DNA from: Amblyomma americanum
Taxonomy: Eukaryota; Arthropoda; Arachnida; Ixodida; Ixodidae
Assembly: GCF_052857255.1 (NCBI RefSeq)
Contig: NC_135502.1
Coordinates: 156,102,599 to 156,166,598 of the forward strand
DNA: 64,000 bases
Reading direction: 5' to 3'
The stretch's first letter is position 1, and each line of letters begins with the position of its first letter. The position numbers and the translations under genes were made by a program. A model generated the notes under the pieces. That model worked only from the letters and a program-made list of their open reading frames with translations, was not told where the DNA came from and searched no databases. Positions 11,168-22,849 of the stretch are shown here, piece by piece.

Positions 11168-12829
11168 ATGGACATGGAAAAAAGGTCACAGCTGGCGCTC
11201 AAGCTAGGGTTAAGCAAGGAAGAGGCGATGCGTCTCTGTGATGAGGAGAAAGAAGAGGCAAGAAGGCACAGAGAGGAAAGGGCACAAGCACACGCAGACG
11301 CTCGAGAAGCAGAAGAGCGCGAGGCGAAAAGAGCTCGCGAGGCAGAAGAGCGAGAAAAGAGCTCGCGAGGCAGAAGAACGAGAATAGAAAAGAGCTCGCG
11401 AGGCAGAAGAGAGAGAAACTGGAAGAGCTCGCGAGGCAGAACAGGAGAAAATAACGATAGAACTGGAGGAGTTTATTTTGTGGAAACAGGCGCATGTCGC
11501 GGCAGGATATGAGGAGATCACCGACAATGATCAGCGTTCCTTAGCGGGTACAAAATCTCCTAGAACGGCCAGAGTTTGCCCAAGGAAGCTGATGGCTCCT
11601 TTCGATGACAAAACAGATGATTTGCATGCATATCTGCAACGATTCGAACAGATAGCTTTGGTGCAAGGCTGGGAGCGCAGTGAATGGGCCACGGCATTGA
11701 GCATGTGTTTAGTGGGAGAGGCGCTGAATATGTTTAGAAGGCCCCTGCTGCAGATTCCATGGACTACGAGAAAGTCAAAAAGGCGCTCCTCCAAATACTC
11801 AGGCTTACGGCAGAGGGTTTCGTGAGATTTCGCGCCGCGAAACCTGAGAATTCGGAAACCGCTAAGCAGTTTTCGTTCAGGCTAACCAACTATTTTGATA
11901 GGTGGTTTGATATGTAAAACACAGAAAAGTGTTTTGTAGTGGTGCGTGACAAGCTGGTCACAGAAATTTTGAGCATGCTGCAGCTAAAAGCTAGAGCTAT
12001 TCCTGAAAGAAAGTTGTACTCATTGGAAGAGTTCACCGACACTCCAGACCAATTTCTCGAGGCTCAAGGGCAAAGAAATTTGAGTAAGGCAAAGGAGAAA
12101 ACCCAGAAGATCGTAGAGAGGGATGCGGCAAAACCAAGAGCATATGGCGTTGCATCTAAGGCGCCAGTAAGGAGTTTTCTCTGCGCCAAGTTGGGACACC
12201 GTGCAGCTGACTGTCGAACTAGTAGCGCTGCCCAAAAATCACAGGTTGTGTGTCAAGTTTGTAAGAGGAGGGGTCACACTCTGGATGATTGCCAATACAA
12301 AACGGAGGACCGATCTGCATGCGTTGTCGACGCTAGGGTAGAAATTGTCAGGCCACCGGAACTTCCACAGCTGAAAAAAAAGCAAACGCCGCTGGAAAAT
12401 GAGGCAGTGAGTGGAACACCCAAGTCGAAAGCAGCAATGCCTGTGGTGGTTGGGAAAATAGGGGACCGTCCTATAATCGTGCTTAGAGACAGCGGAGCTA
12501 ACAAAGTTTTGGTTCGGAGAAGCCTGGTGAACGACGAGGATATTATAGGGGAAGCGTCGGCCGTCACTGTTGTAGATAGTACGGTAAGGTACCTTCGTGA
12601 GGCCAGGATTCTAGTGTCCACGCCATAATATACTGGGCTGGTAGTGGCAAAATGCGTAGACCAACCCATCTGCGATCTCATCTTGTGGAACATTACGGGT
12701 TCAAGAAGTGCCGAAGACGCCGATCCCGAGTGGAGGAAGCTCGACGTTGAACATCCAAAGGAGGAAAAGCCCGCGACAGCTCAGACGGGTGCGGTAAGTT
12801 TCTCGTCGGCAGTGGAGACGCTCTTGTAA
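11168..12829 (+). pseudogene. Gypsy element A gag-protease region, broken
   Basis: Gag starts at ATG 11168 (MDMEKRSQLALKLGLSKEEA) and runs into a long Glu/Arg-rich coiled-coil-like stretch (about residues 25-75). A frame change near 11390-11480 then leads to the capsid-like part with 'DDLHAYLQRFEQIA' (11610-11660). A further break occurs near 11760-11940. A frame from 11939 holds 'FLEAQGQRNLSK', a degraded first zinc knuckle and an intact second one, CQVCKRRGHTLDDC (12251-12292). The aspartic protease motif DSGA is near 12490. A TAA at 12626-12628 stops the frame, which is otherwise open to 12829. At least two shifts and one stop make it inactive. Its product would package element RNA and process the polyprotein. 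Confidence 0.8.
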
Positions 12830-12879
12830 GGAGCTCAAGCGACAGCCCGAGCAACGCAGCGGCCACTCTCTACTCCTGG

Positions 12880-13850
12880 TGCGATGTGCTTGAGCGTAAC
12901 ACAGGGCTTAATTGCAATTAGGCAAAAAGAAGACCCGAGCTTGAAGGCCCGCTTCGAAAGAGTCGGGGAAAAAGTGAAAAGAAAGAAGAGTCGTACGTCA
13001 TTCGAATACCAATTGGTAAACGGCCTTCTGCACAGGAAACACATATTTAGTTAAGGAAAGTGGGTCCAACAGCTGGTGTTACCAAGAGATATGCGAGAGA
13101 CTGTGCTACGCTTAGGACATGACGCCATTATGGCCGGACACCTGGGTATTCAAAAAAAGGTGTCTAGGATCACCGAAGAGTTCTTTTGGCCGAGTATTCG
13201 GAGTGACGTTAAGCGCTTTGTTCGCTCATGTGACGTGCGCCAGCGCACAGTTCTGAAGGGAAGAGTTGGTCCCGTACGTCTTGGCAAGATGCCAGCCATC
13301 GACCTACCGTTTCAGCGGGTGGCTCTTGACATTGTGGGGCCAATTTCCAGTATCCGCCAAAGGCAATAGATATGTGCTTATTCTGGTTGTCGTGGCCACT
13401 CGTTATCCTGACGCTAGTCCACTGAGAACTGTTGACAGTATACAAGTGACGGAGGGTCTTGTGGAAATGTTTTCGCGTTATGGGTTCCCGAGGGAAGTTT
13501 TGAGTGACCGAGGCTCGAACTTCACATCGGAACTCATGACGGAGGTTAACCGCCTTTTCTCAGTAAGGCAGTTACTAACAACGCCTTACCATCCCATGTG
13601 TAATGGGCTTGTAGAGCTGTTCAACGGCACCCTCAAAAATATGATCAAGAAAATGTGGCAGGAGAGTACTACTGATTGGGATAGATATCTCCCAGCTCAT
13701 TTGTTCGCTTACCGCGAAGTACCGCAAACTAGCTATGGGATCTCGCCCTTCGAGATGTTGTATAAGAGAACGGTTAGTTTCGCTTTCATTTTTCATTCAG
13801 AATGTGCACACGAGCTTGAATGTACTTGCAGCACCGGAGCAACACAGTGA
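12880..13850 (+). pseudogene. Gypsy element A integrase, directly after protease
   Basis: The integrase would insert the DNA copy. After a short linker with 'KEDPSLKARFERVGEK' there is an H2C2 zinc-binding region (LGHDAIMAGHLGIQKK ... SCDVRQRT; the first Cys is kept, the second reads Arg). The catalytic core follows: D in 'VALDIVGPISS' (about 13325), a frameshift near 13350-13370, D in 'VLSDRGSNF' (about 13505), and 'NGLVELFNGTLK' (about 13600), which holds the final catalytic Glu. The frame degenerates after 'PFEMLYKRT' (about 13770). No RT lies between protease and integrase, and none is seen downstream. A stop at the end of the short frame at 13044-13050 and the frameshift make it a pseudogene. 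Confidence 0.8.
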
Positions 13851-14904
13851 TTGCTAAGTTGCCAGTTATGAAAAATAAGAAGTTATTGAACATGATATAT
13901 TTCTTAGGATTACAACGTTACCATGAATTCGCCCCTTGCCAATTTTTTTTTTTTGCTTTCACTCCAGCGCCTTCATTTCGATGGTAGCAAAATATAAAAA
14001 TATTGTAGCCTATGTCGTCGTCGAAAGAGGGGGGGAGCATGAAATGTATAGTAGGCAAAGCAGAGCAAATTCTTCGACGGCTCCTTCCCGAACAGATATC
14101 CCGGAATGCTACGTACGAATTTGGGACGTTGCCTTCAAGTGGCGTTCCTTCACTAGTTCGACATATTCGGCGGCAGTGATGTTGGCACGGGACAGGTGTA
14201 CTGCGGTCGTACGGCAGCATTCATGCGATTACGCGTAACACGGATCTCTGGCATGTATTCAATGGCGGTGTTAGGTACACTTTCATGGATGCGTCAAGCC
14301 TCTTTGCTGTTTACCGCAATCCAAGGCGCAGCACCTTCCAGCCTCTCTTTTGTATGCGCGTCGTCCTGGCGCCGCGGCTTTCGAGCGAAGAGGCCACTCG
14401 GCTTACGCGCAGCGCTTGAAACCCGAGCAACCTTCCAAAGCCCCCACAGGAACGGTGGCATGGCATTCGTGGTGAGGTGGATAAGAGAGGCGGGAGAGGG
14501 TCTGGAGGGTGCCGTGTTATATGTTTGATAGGCGTCATGCCCCTAGCCTGTAGCATTGCTCTTCATAAAATTAAATTATTCAACAAAAGAGAGCGGTGAT
14601 TGCGAGCAACATATACCGATGTGAGAGGCACAGTGCGGACTCCAGGGTCGTATCTAAGCAATCGAAGCGCTCGACAGATGTTTCTGCGGTCCAGTAGACC
14701 TTCGGTTCCCTTTGACGCACTCACAGCCCACACAGCGTGCTTCCACTCGCAGCTCGCCGGTTGCGAATTAAGTGGGCGGGCGGAAATGTTCGCTTCAGGT
14801 TCTAGCAGTTGTAGGTCATGTTCTCTGCCCGGTGCGCTGTGGTGCATAAACGCTGTTCGCAAGTTTAACCAGAACGTGAGCTGAAAGCACTAAATGTCTA
14901 AAAT
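13851..14904. other. No recognisable gene; purine-rich tract
   Basis: A run of G residues (GAGGGGGGGAGC, near 14028) could be a polypurine tract, but no LTR start follows it. The rest has overlapping antisense frames without any motif I recognise. Confidence 0.35.
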
Positions 14905-15030
14905 GCCCGCGTGTTGTGCAATGCAAGTGCACGTCAAGGACGCCGGATTGCCGAAAATAGTATAAAGCTTTTCACTACAGCGTCTCCGATATCCCGGGTT
15001 TAGCTTTCCGACATGAAACGCCCCATACCA
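14905..15030 (+). repeat. Ruka-like SINE 3' fragment
   Basis: The plus strand reads GCCCGCGTGTTGTGC, AGTGCACGTCAAGGA and CTACAGCGTCTCCGATAT, and ends ACATGAAACGCCCCATACCA. This is the 3' half of the same SINE family seen at 5.4 and 21.2 kb. The tRNA-like head is absent. Confidence 0.6.
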
Positions 15031-17255
15031 GGGAATTTACTTTTTATGGATTGCAAAGGCACCTCCTGCTACTCGTTAGGTCTTAGCGAGCTAGGTACAT
15101 CGATGCAAAATAAAATTTTTGTTTTCCCTACTTTACACTTAAGAGTTTCTCAAGCTCTTCTGGGGACCTAATTAACTTCAGGTCTCCACAGTTGCCTTCC
15201 TTTCAGTTGACAAAGTAATTGCTTCAAAAAATAGCTAATTTTGGTCCTATTGCTTGTGCGTGATTTGGTGTGTAAAGCAGAACCATTTGGCGCAGACATT
15301 ACTCCGATTGAAACATATGGCCGAAGGATGTCAGTGTAATGATTTCTCTATTCATTACGATGCAGTTGTAACTGCTTTGCCCTGATATGGATTCAGCAAA
15401 AGAGCACGTTATTATAAAAAACAACCAATGAGCCCACACATTCACAGCATAGGTAATATTCCAACAATTTTATTGGCATTTGAAATAAAATCAGTCACAT
15501 GTTTTCTTTTTAGGCTGCATGTGAACCAAATTTTTCGTGCCGCTGCAAGTATGTTCTCGGCTGCGAAAGAAGAAACCATGCCTCAAAGTTAAATCCTAAC
15601 GACCGCATACAATTGGCACCATCAGCGCGTTTTTACCGCTCTCATAATTAAGTTTGATCGTCATGTGGAATGTTGGCTTAACAATCTCATCGACGCATTA
15701 GTAAAACGGGGATAAAGGTTACTGCTTCACATATGCATACGATGTTGTCACAGGAACTACGCTAACATATTTCCTTCCTTAAAGAACATGAGCTAGGGCA
15801 ATATTGTCTTTTTTTCATTTCTTCTTCCTCATTTAGTCAAATATGCAGCACTGAGGTGAAACCAGCTTTAAAGTTTTTGAAAGGAACACCCTTGCTCCTC
15901 GACGGCACTACAAGGAGTATTAGGGTCCCATGCACCCGTTCATGCAAATTTCTAAAATTCTTTGGAGCAGGATGGGAGCATGTGTAACAGAAACTCCTAA
16001 TTTGTAAGGTGTAAGAGTGTGCATGGAATTATATTCCCTTTAAAGGTGCGAATATTTTTAGTGTGGAGAGCAGCTGAGATGCATTAATTTGCGCGACGCT
16101 GGCACGCTCACCGGAGATCATGAAACTTAACAGCTTAATCTGTGACCAGTACAAGCGGATTGCTTTGATACCAACTGAGTTACGAAACTACGTTGATACT
16201 AGCGTCACACTTTTGCAACAGCGACTCGCACTGGCCGCATCCTGATCACGTGTTGTTTCTCAAGCAAGAGCCCACTAGAGCATCGAAACATCCGTGTTTT
16301 CGAATTGATATTATTCCAATAATTACAAGCTGTTTTGGCATGTACCGGAATAGAAGTTCTCAGCCTGTGCGTCACGAACGGTGACGATGGCGTCGTGGTC
16401 AATCTTAATTAAGACTCGCCGCAACGCAGCCGACACCCCAAGCATATGGTCACTAAAGTTGTTTACCAGTACTGCAAACGTGGGCATAAAGTATCGCTCA
16501 GTCGCAGGCCACTCGCTCGCTGCTCGATTTTCCAGCTTTCCGAGTGACAGTCAGAAGCTGCTAAGCCAATCAGTGAGCGAACAGCAGTGAGCTAGCCGAG
16601 CTTTCGGCAACGACGCCACTAAGCCTAGCCGGTTTCACATCGTGGCAGCAGCCCAGCGCACTTCGGAACTGGCTAGCGCAGGGGTGCTGCTCTCGCCATT
16701 GTTTTACAGCGAACCTCGTCCCAAAGTAAAACAAAGATATGCTTGGTTTCCGGGACACCTTCAGGAGCGGAGCCAGCTGAGGCCAGGAGAGCCAAAATTG
16801 AGCAACAGCAATTAAAGGCATATGGGAAGACATTTGTTTGTATTCCTGTTATCGCTTCTACCAACAACTCGATATTGGCCAACGATACTCCATCCCACGG
16901 CTTAGTATGGATTTTAACAAACATTACTATCGCATTTCTCTGATGCTGGCGGCCGGCATCCAGGCTTACATGCCGGCCCCGAGATCGAAGGGCTCCCTTT
17001 GTTTATCATGACGCTTAATTATATGGCCGTGGTGTACATCAAAACCGCCAGATATCCTCCTGTTCGCTTAGGTTGTCGTACAAGGAGTCACATTGGAACC
17101 AGCGCAATTTAGAGGAGAGAGCGCGGGGGCGCAGGAGCTAACTTGGCCAAAACAGACGAAACTCTCGAAAGCGTGCGATAGACGTCAGTCCCAAGACTGA
17201 ATTCTCATTTCAACCGAGAATCAAACCTGAAGGAGGCCCGCAGGTCGCCCTTGCA
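15031..17255. other. No recognisable gene
   Basis: Mixed AT-rich sequence to about 16.2 kb, then somewhat more GC-rich. The open frames are short and overlap on both strands. I support nothing here. Confidence 0.5.
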
Positions 17256-17261
17256 GGTGTG

Positions 17262-17640
17262 AACAATTTATTTTTTATTTGTTCCTCAATGGTCCACGAG
17301 GGACATTACATGGGGGGTGGGCTGAGAAGAGAATTAGCAAGGATACAGATTATGTTCGAGGGAGGATTTGAATCTGCTGTAGTCGATGATGGTTGCCACT
17401 TCGGATGGAAGGTCATTCAAGTCTCGGGCTGTTTTCAGTTTTCAGGAAAAAAGACGTGATATTTTTCGGTGCGGGCTTTCACACGGTAGACAGCATTATG
17501 GTGACCATTACGGGAAATACGTTGAGCGCGTGCGATAGGAATAACGTCTTGATTAAAAGTGTGGAAAGTTCAGGATATAAGAAATTTATGATATTCCCGC
17601 TGCCACCTGTCTACCCAGCCGGTTAATCGAATGGAAACAG
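17262..17640 (-). pseudogene. CR1/L2-like LINE, last part of ORF2 and 3' tail
   Basis: Reading the minus strand, a frame contains 'AQRISRNGHHNAVYRVKART' and, after a one-base shift in a T-run, 'LNDLPSEVATI', a conserved C-terminal tail of tick CR1/L2-like LINE polyproteins. It is followed by a stop and a 3' UTR that includes CATGTAATGTCCCTCGTGG. The copy is 5'-truncated near 17640. Confidence 0.65.
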
Positions 17641-19660
17641 GCGGTCCCCCGGCCTAGTACTTGGCTCTCCAGGGGTGCACCGTGTGGGAAAGAGCCTGCG
17701 CCTCAAAATTCCCGTCAAATGTGGGCAATAATATGCGTTGTTGAGCTGCTGCCTGATCGCAAGCGACTGCTGGTCGCATGTCCTTCGCGGCTTGCAGGTC
17801 TGAATGGGCACTAAAGGTGCGTTCACAGTAGCGAGTCCCATAGTTCGCGCAAGTTAAGCCCATTGGACAAGGGGGAGTGGCGGAGGCGGGGAGGGGGGGG
17901 GGAGCGCCGAATAAATGCACTCTTTTATGGAAGTCGCTTGTGAAATCATTTCACATAACTCTTCAACGAATCTGTAGAGTCGTGGGGTATAACGCCACAA
18001 TACCTGACCGATATCCAGGTGCTTGTTCCGCCGGGAAATTCAAGCGAAGGCGCAAAGCAGCACCCTATGCGCGCGACTTTTCTGGCCGTCCCTGTTCAAA
18101 TCGGTTCAAGCACGCCGGCCGCCGCATTTCACCTTCGGCTTCATGCGCTCATCTATATATTTAGCGAGATTTTTGTGTCGCCGTCATGAAATTTTCAGCG
18201 AAGGCAATGAACGAAGTCGTAAAGTAGTGTTTTTGCTATTTTATGATGAGAAGCACGTCACTGCTGCTCAAAAAAGTCTCTGCCAACATTGGATTGGTGT
18301 TGCACTAAAGAGCGTTAGCTACGGGGGCTTCAAGTGTTTAGATCGGGGTGCTCAGAATACATGGAAAAGACAGAATACAAACACCTGAGTGTGTTTCGTT
18401 TCAGAAACATTCCTTCTAAGATACAAGCAGCACCATCTACTTTTAAGATTTTATAATACTATTGGGATTTACAGCCACGTTCGTTATATCCGGTATGTCT
18501 CCTCCTTATATATGAGGTAAAAAATTCCATAAACGCGTGCATTACAACAAGGCAAATCATTCGACCGCATCCGGAACCCTCTGCGACGAACGGTTATGCC
18601 GTAATGGCCATCTATAATTCCCCGAAATGCATGGTTTCGGGGTGAAAAGGTCGTCGGTCCGAATACCACACGTATTTCGGGGTTTCTCTTAATAGTTATT
18701 TTATCCCCAGGAACCTGACAAGTCATCTTACACCACTTACAACATTCTGCATCAAACGGGCGGCCCCCAAATTTCATACAAATGGGGGTCCCCGGTCTTC
18801 CACTTCGATAGCTCCTATACTGGCATATGTAAAACGGATTGAAGGTATAGGTGACAACTGAGGCTCTACGCGCGCGCTGTTGCTATGTGATGTAGTTTGG
18901 TAACTGCCTTGGCCAATTGACCTTCCCTGCAGACAGACGTGCCCTTGACAAACGTAAGTTGTAAGAGCTGACGCTCTTAAATCTGAAACGTGGAAAAATA
19001 ATATCGGGGTTGATTTGAACATTTATACACAGAACTGCGTGCATGTACATACATGCCGCCTTTGTGTTAGCCGGATGATTATGGCGAGAAATTTTCTCTG
19101 ATTGACAATTAACGACATTCTTTTCCACGATGCGCGTATTTGTATCCTTGGCCTTCTCTGGGCATGTAGTATTAGCGGTAAAATATGTTACATGCCTTGA
19201 CGAACACGTCACAGCAGCCAGGAGGACACTGACTTTCAGCTGCGCCATTCGACTTGCGCAAAGCGATTGGTGTGCAGGCGCTGTCGTGGCTGGCTACATG
19301 ACGCCACCCCAAGCACGTTAGGATGCGCAGGCACCGCTGGCTTCGTCGCTTGTGCATTAAAGCTTTCTGGGCTTTCAACGACTCATTCTCTTGAGCATGC
19401 ACAACTTTCTTCACACTGTCATGTGGGAACAGAAGATAATTAAGTGGGTGCTCGAGCAGTGCCTCTCCTGTACGACAATTCTCGTTCGGAGAGAGAGCCA
19501 GGTCGCCGAAAGCGAGTTGAAAACTTGACTCGCCATTGTCAATTAGCACTTCAATTCGCTCAGTGCCCGTCACCAACAAACCAGAGCACCTCGCAAGCTC
19601 TTCGCGACTCGCCACAGTGATCGTGCTTTAACGCATCTTTGGTCAATTTTATCCTACCGC
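17641..19660. other. No recognisable gene
   Basis: Only short and overlapping frames occur. A G-run (near 17890) and a GC-rich patch at 18020-18150 stand out, but I cannot assign them. Nothing else is supported. Confidence 0.45.
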
Positions 19661-19661
19661 T

Positions 19662-20133
19662 GTCACACGGCGGCACATCGGTCGTACGACACATCCCACA
19701 ACTGGTATCTTTCGTGCAGCACATCCCACGACATGCTGTTCTGTCGCGCGACAGGACGCACGACAGGCACTTTTGTCGCATGGAAATAGGCGTTATAGAA
19801 CTCTGTCGCGCCACTGAATCCACGACAGGCAACTCTGTGGAGGCACGCAGTCTCTGTCGCGCGGCATGACTCCCACTGTCGCGCGGTAGTACCTGCGACA
19901 GGAATCTGTCGCGCGACAAATGCTGCGACAGGGACCTTCTTCGCACGACCACATACAGTAAATATGTCTGTCGTGCGGCAGAACCTACTACAAACACCTT
20001 TGTCGCGCGAAAGAACCCACGACACGAACCTCTAACGCACGACTCAAGGCACCAAGACAGCTTGTTTTGCGGCAGAAAATTGTATCGCGCGACAGATGCG
20101 CGACAAAAAATTCTGTCGTGCGTTTTGATCGGG
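19662..20133 (+). repeat. CGACA/TGTCG palindromic repeat array, copy 2
   Basis: This is the longest array of the repeat also seen at 9.43 kb, in the same orientation. Exact TGTCGCGCGACA palindromes lie at 19742-19753 and 19907-19918. It ends with ATTCTGTCGTGCGTTTTGATCGGG (parts ATTCTGTCGTG and CGTTTTGATCGGG), the same terminal block as copy 1. Internal blocks such as CTCTGTGGAGGCACGCAG also align to copy 1 (CTCTGTGGAGACGCGCAG). Its right border abuts the 5'-truncated RTE-like LINE. Confidence 0.8.
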
Positions 20134-21968
20134 AAAGCACCACATGTTTGGGTAAGAGACAAGGAGAGCAATGCCATCAGCAATATGGATAAGATAAAAG
20201 AAGTCGAAGATTTTTACACAAATGTATACAGTAGTCAATGTAATCACAGCGTTAATGAGAGAGACAATAGCGCACAGCAATGCAACGTCTCGACAGTAAC
20301 GAAAGAAAAATAAAGAAATCCTTGAGAGCAATGAAAGAGGGAAAAGCAGCTGGTGAGGATTAGACAACAGCAGACCTGTTGAAGCGCGGGTGTTAGATTT
20401 TTCTGGTAAAACTAGCCACGCTGTTAGCACAATGCCTTATGACCTCGACCGTGCCAAAAGCTTGGAAGAGCGCTAACATTACCTTAATTGATAAAGAAGG
20501 GGACGTCAAGGACTCGAAATTTTACAGACCGATCACCTTACTGTTGGTTGCCTATAAGGTATTTACAGAGGTAGTCACTGTTAGGATCAGGGCCACAAAT
20601 GCCAGGCACATTTTTGTAAAGATATTGCACAATAGATCAAGTTCACGCTATCAATCAGCTGACAGAAAATGTGCAGAATATAAGCACCCACTGTGTATCG
20701 CCTTCTTTGATTAAGAGACAGCATTTTGCGCAGTGGAAACCTCAGCAGCCATGCAGGCATTGCGGATTCGAGGTGCATAAGAGCGTTATGTGGAAATACT
20801 GGAATATATCTATAGCAACTGCACAGCGGCCATAGTCTTCCATAAAGACATGAATTAAATTGCAGTAAAGAAGGTCGTCAGGCAGGCCAAAGCTATTAAC
20901 GGCCTGTTTACAAGAGATATTTCGAGGCATGAATTGGGAACAGTTTAGGATAAGACTTAATGGGAAATATCGTAATATACAAAAAATATGCTGAAGGTGC
21001 TGCCGTGCTGAGTCACTCCGGAGATAAACTATAAAGCATGATCAGTGAGTTAGACAAGCAGAGCAGAATGGTAGGTCCTAAAATTAACATGAAGAAAACC
21101 AAAGTCATGCCGAACAGACTAGCAAGGGAGCACCAGTTCACAATTGGCAGTGAGGTGCTTAAGGCGCCCGTGTAGTGTGCGATGTCAGTGCACGTTAAAG
21201 ATCCCCAGGTGGTCAAAATTATTCCGGAACCCTCCACTACGGCACATCTTCCTTTCTTCTTTCACTCCCTCCTTTATGCGCGGTTCAAGTGTCCAACGAT
21301 ATATGAGACAGATACTGCGCCATTTCCTTTCCCCATAAAAAACCAATTAAACCAATTAAAGTGAGGCGCTGGAAGTAGTAAAGAAATACTAGGGCAGATA
21401 GTGACCTCTGATTGGAATTTTGAGAGAGAAATAACTAGAAGAATAAGAATGGGTTGGAGCGCATATAGGAGGTCCTCTGAGATCATGAATGGCTTTTTAC
21501 CGATATCCCTCACCAGGAAATTATACAACAGCCGTACCTTACCGGCACTGACCTATGCGGCAAAAACGTGCATGCTAACGAAAAAAATTCAGCTTAAGTT
21601 AGGAAAAACGCAGCAACTTATGAAAAAAAATGATAGATGTAGTGTTAAGGAACCGGAAGCAAGCAGAGTGGGCGAGGGAACGAACGAGAATTATGTTTTT
21701 GACGAAATTAAGGTGAAGCAATGGGCTTCGGAAGGGTGTGCAATGCGAAGGCAAGATACTCGCTGGTCCTTACAGGCAAGAGAGTGGATTCCAAGAGAAG
21801 CCAAACTCAGCAGGGGGAGGCAGAAAGTTAGGTGGGACGATCAGAATAAGATGTTTCCGGGCATACGTTGGGCGCTTTTTGGCAAAGAACAGGGTTAATT
21901 AAAGAAATAAGATAGAGGCCTTTGCCCCTCCTCACTGGCCGTAGTGACGCTGATGATTATGATAATAA
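20134..21968 (+). pseudogene. RTE-like LINE reverse transcriptase, 5'-truncated, split by a SINE
   Basis: This RT would copy the element's RNA by target-primed reverse transcription. The translation shows RT fingers 'MKEGKAAGED' (about 20330), 'TSTVPKAWKSANITLIDKEG' (20440-20500), 'FYRPITLL' and 'KCAEYKHPLCIAFFD' (20670-20712), the position of the first catalytic Asp. After the SINE come 'NFEREITRRIRMGWSAYRRS', 'YNSRTLPALTYAAKTCMLT' and 'RWSLQAREWIPR'. The 3' end is GAGGCCTTTGCCCC with a TGATGATTATGATAATAA tail, typical of RTE ends. The copy has several stops (for example after ...CIAFFD at 20712) and frameshifts. The endonuclease is missing and the usual YxDD box is not recognisable. Confidence 0.75.
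21150..21370 (+). mobile_element. Ruka-like SINE inserted in the RTE LINE, with target-site duplication
   Basis: The SINE body (21160-21360) starts inside the family ('GGCGCCCGTGTAGTGTGCGA'), runs through 'CAGTGCACGTTAAAGATCC', 'ATATGAGACAGATACTGCGC' and 'CATTTCCTTTCCCC', and ends in AACCAATTAAACCAATTAAA. It is flanked by GTGAGGTGCT (21150-21159) and GTGAGGCGCT (21361-21370), a 10-bp duplication with one mismatch. Removing the insert restores continuity of the LINE coding sequence (...GSEVL + EVVK...). Confidence 0.85.
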
Positions 21969-22374
21969 AACTCTTCAAAATGACCTGAACATGCTCAGCA
22001 ATAATTGGGCGAACTTACAAGGTTGTGTTGAACTACCTCCCAGTATTAAAACCATTGTATTTCAGAGCGCACAGATGTGGGCTGTTTGAAGTATGCCCAA
22101 CACGGAGGCGGTGTTTGCACCCCCCCCCCCATTGTCCACATCCTCTAGTACATTCAAGTTCTTCGACTAGCTATCATATCAAAATTTGTGTTTGATTTTG
22201 GAGCATGCGGGTCTGATGAGAGCAACTTAGTTTGGGGCTGCCCTTAAAGTACTCACCTCGGTTTTCTTTGGGGAACATGTGGGTAAGCCCAAATTGGTTT
22301 GCTCCTGTTCGACAGGCATCAGTCCGATATCACTACCGGAGGGGCTAATGAGATCAAAAGCAATTTTTCCTCCT

Positions 22375-22555
22375 AAGGGGCTGCCCACATCAGTCCAAAG
22401 TACGACCGCTGGTGAGCCGGGTGCGCTGCCAGCATTGCGCAATGCAGCCTAAATGAAGGCAGCCCCCACATGGGCTGCCAATTTCAGGCCCACGTGGGCA
22501 CAGTTCTATAACGCGCATTAGGCCCACAGGTGCCGGATATATTGCCCACGTCGAA
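22375..22555. repeat. GGGCTGCC/GGCAGCCC degenerate repeat, small patch
   Basis: GGCTGCCCACATCAGT, GGCAGCCCCCACATGGGCTG and GGCCCACGTGGGCACAG recur at short spacing. The vocabulary is the same as in the larger array at 38.76-39.26 kb. Confidence 0.5.
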
Positions 22556-22849
22556 CCTACAGGAGTGCCCTCTTTATCACCTACTTTGTGCTGCTGGGGC
22601 TTGTACAGAATTTTTGTCATTAAAGAGAAGTTTTCCCAGGTCTTGTGCTTTAACCCAAGGCACGGCCCTGTCGGGCCAATTATTAGGACAAGAGCAAAAT
22701 AATCAGTCACTTTATTGTGAAAACGATGCAGTTTCATTGCTTTCGGGGAATTCCGTAATGTTGAGTATAATTGTGATAAAGGACAATAGTAATTGGCGTC
22801 CACGCAAGCACAGCCATACGGTAAAGCTATGCTGTTGCAGAAACATCGC

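Noticed and set aside
11199..11527. Minus-strand Ser/Leu-rich frames of about 100 codons that look membrane-like
   Set aside because: They are the reverse complement of the Glu/Arg-rich gag stretch, and low complexity explains the lack of stops.
12830..12880. Internal deletion of RT in gypsy element A
   Set aside because: First considered because RT is missing between protease and integrase, but the continuous linker and Gmr1-like order explain it better. Kept as the alternative in the finding.
9428..20133. The two CGACA/TGTCG arrays as LTRs of one 10-kb element
   Set aside because: They are in the same orientation but differ in length and sequence far more than LTR pairs would, and unrelated insertions lie between them.
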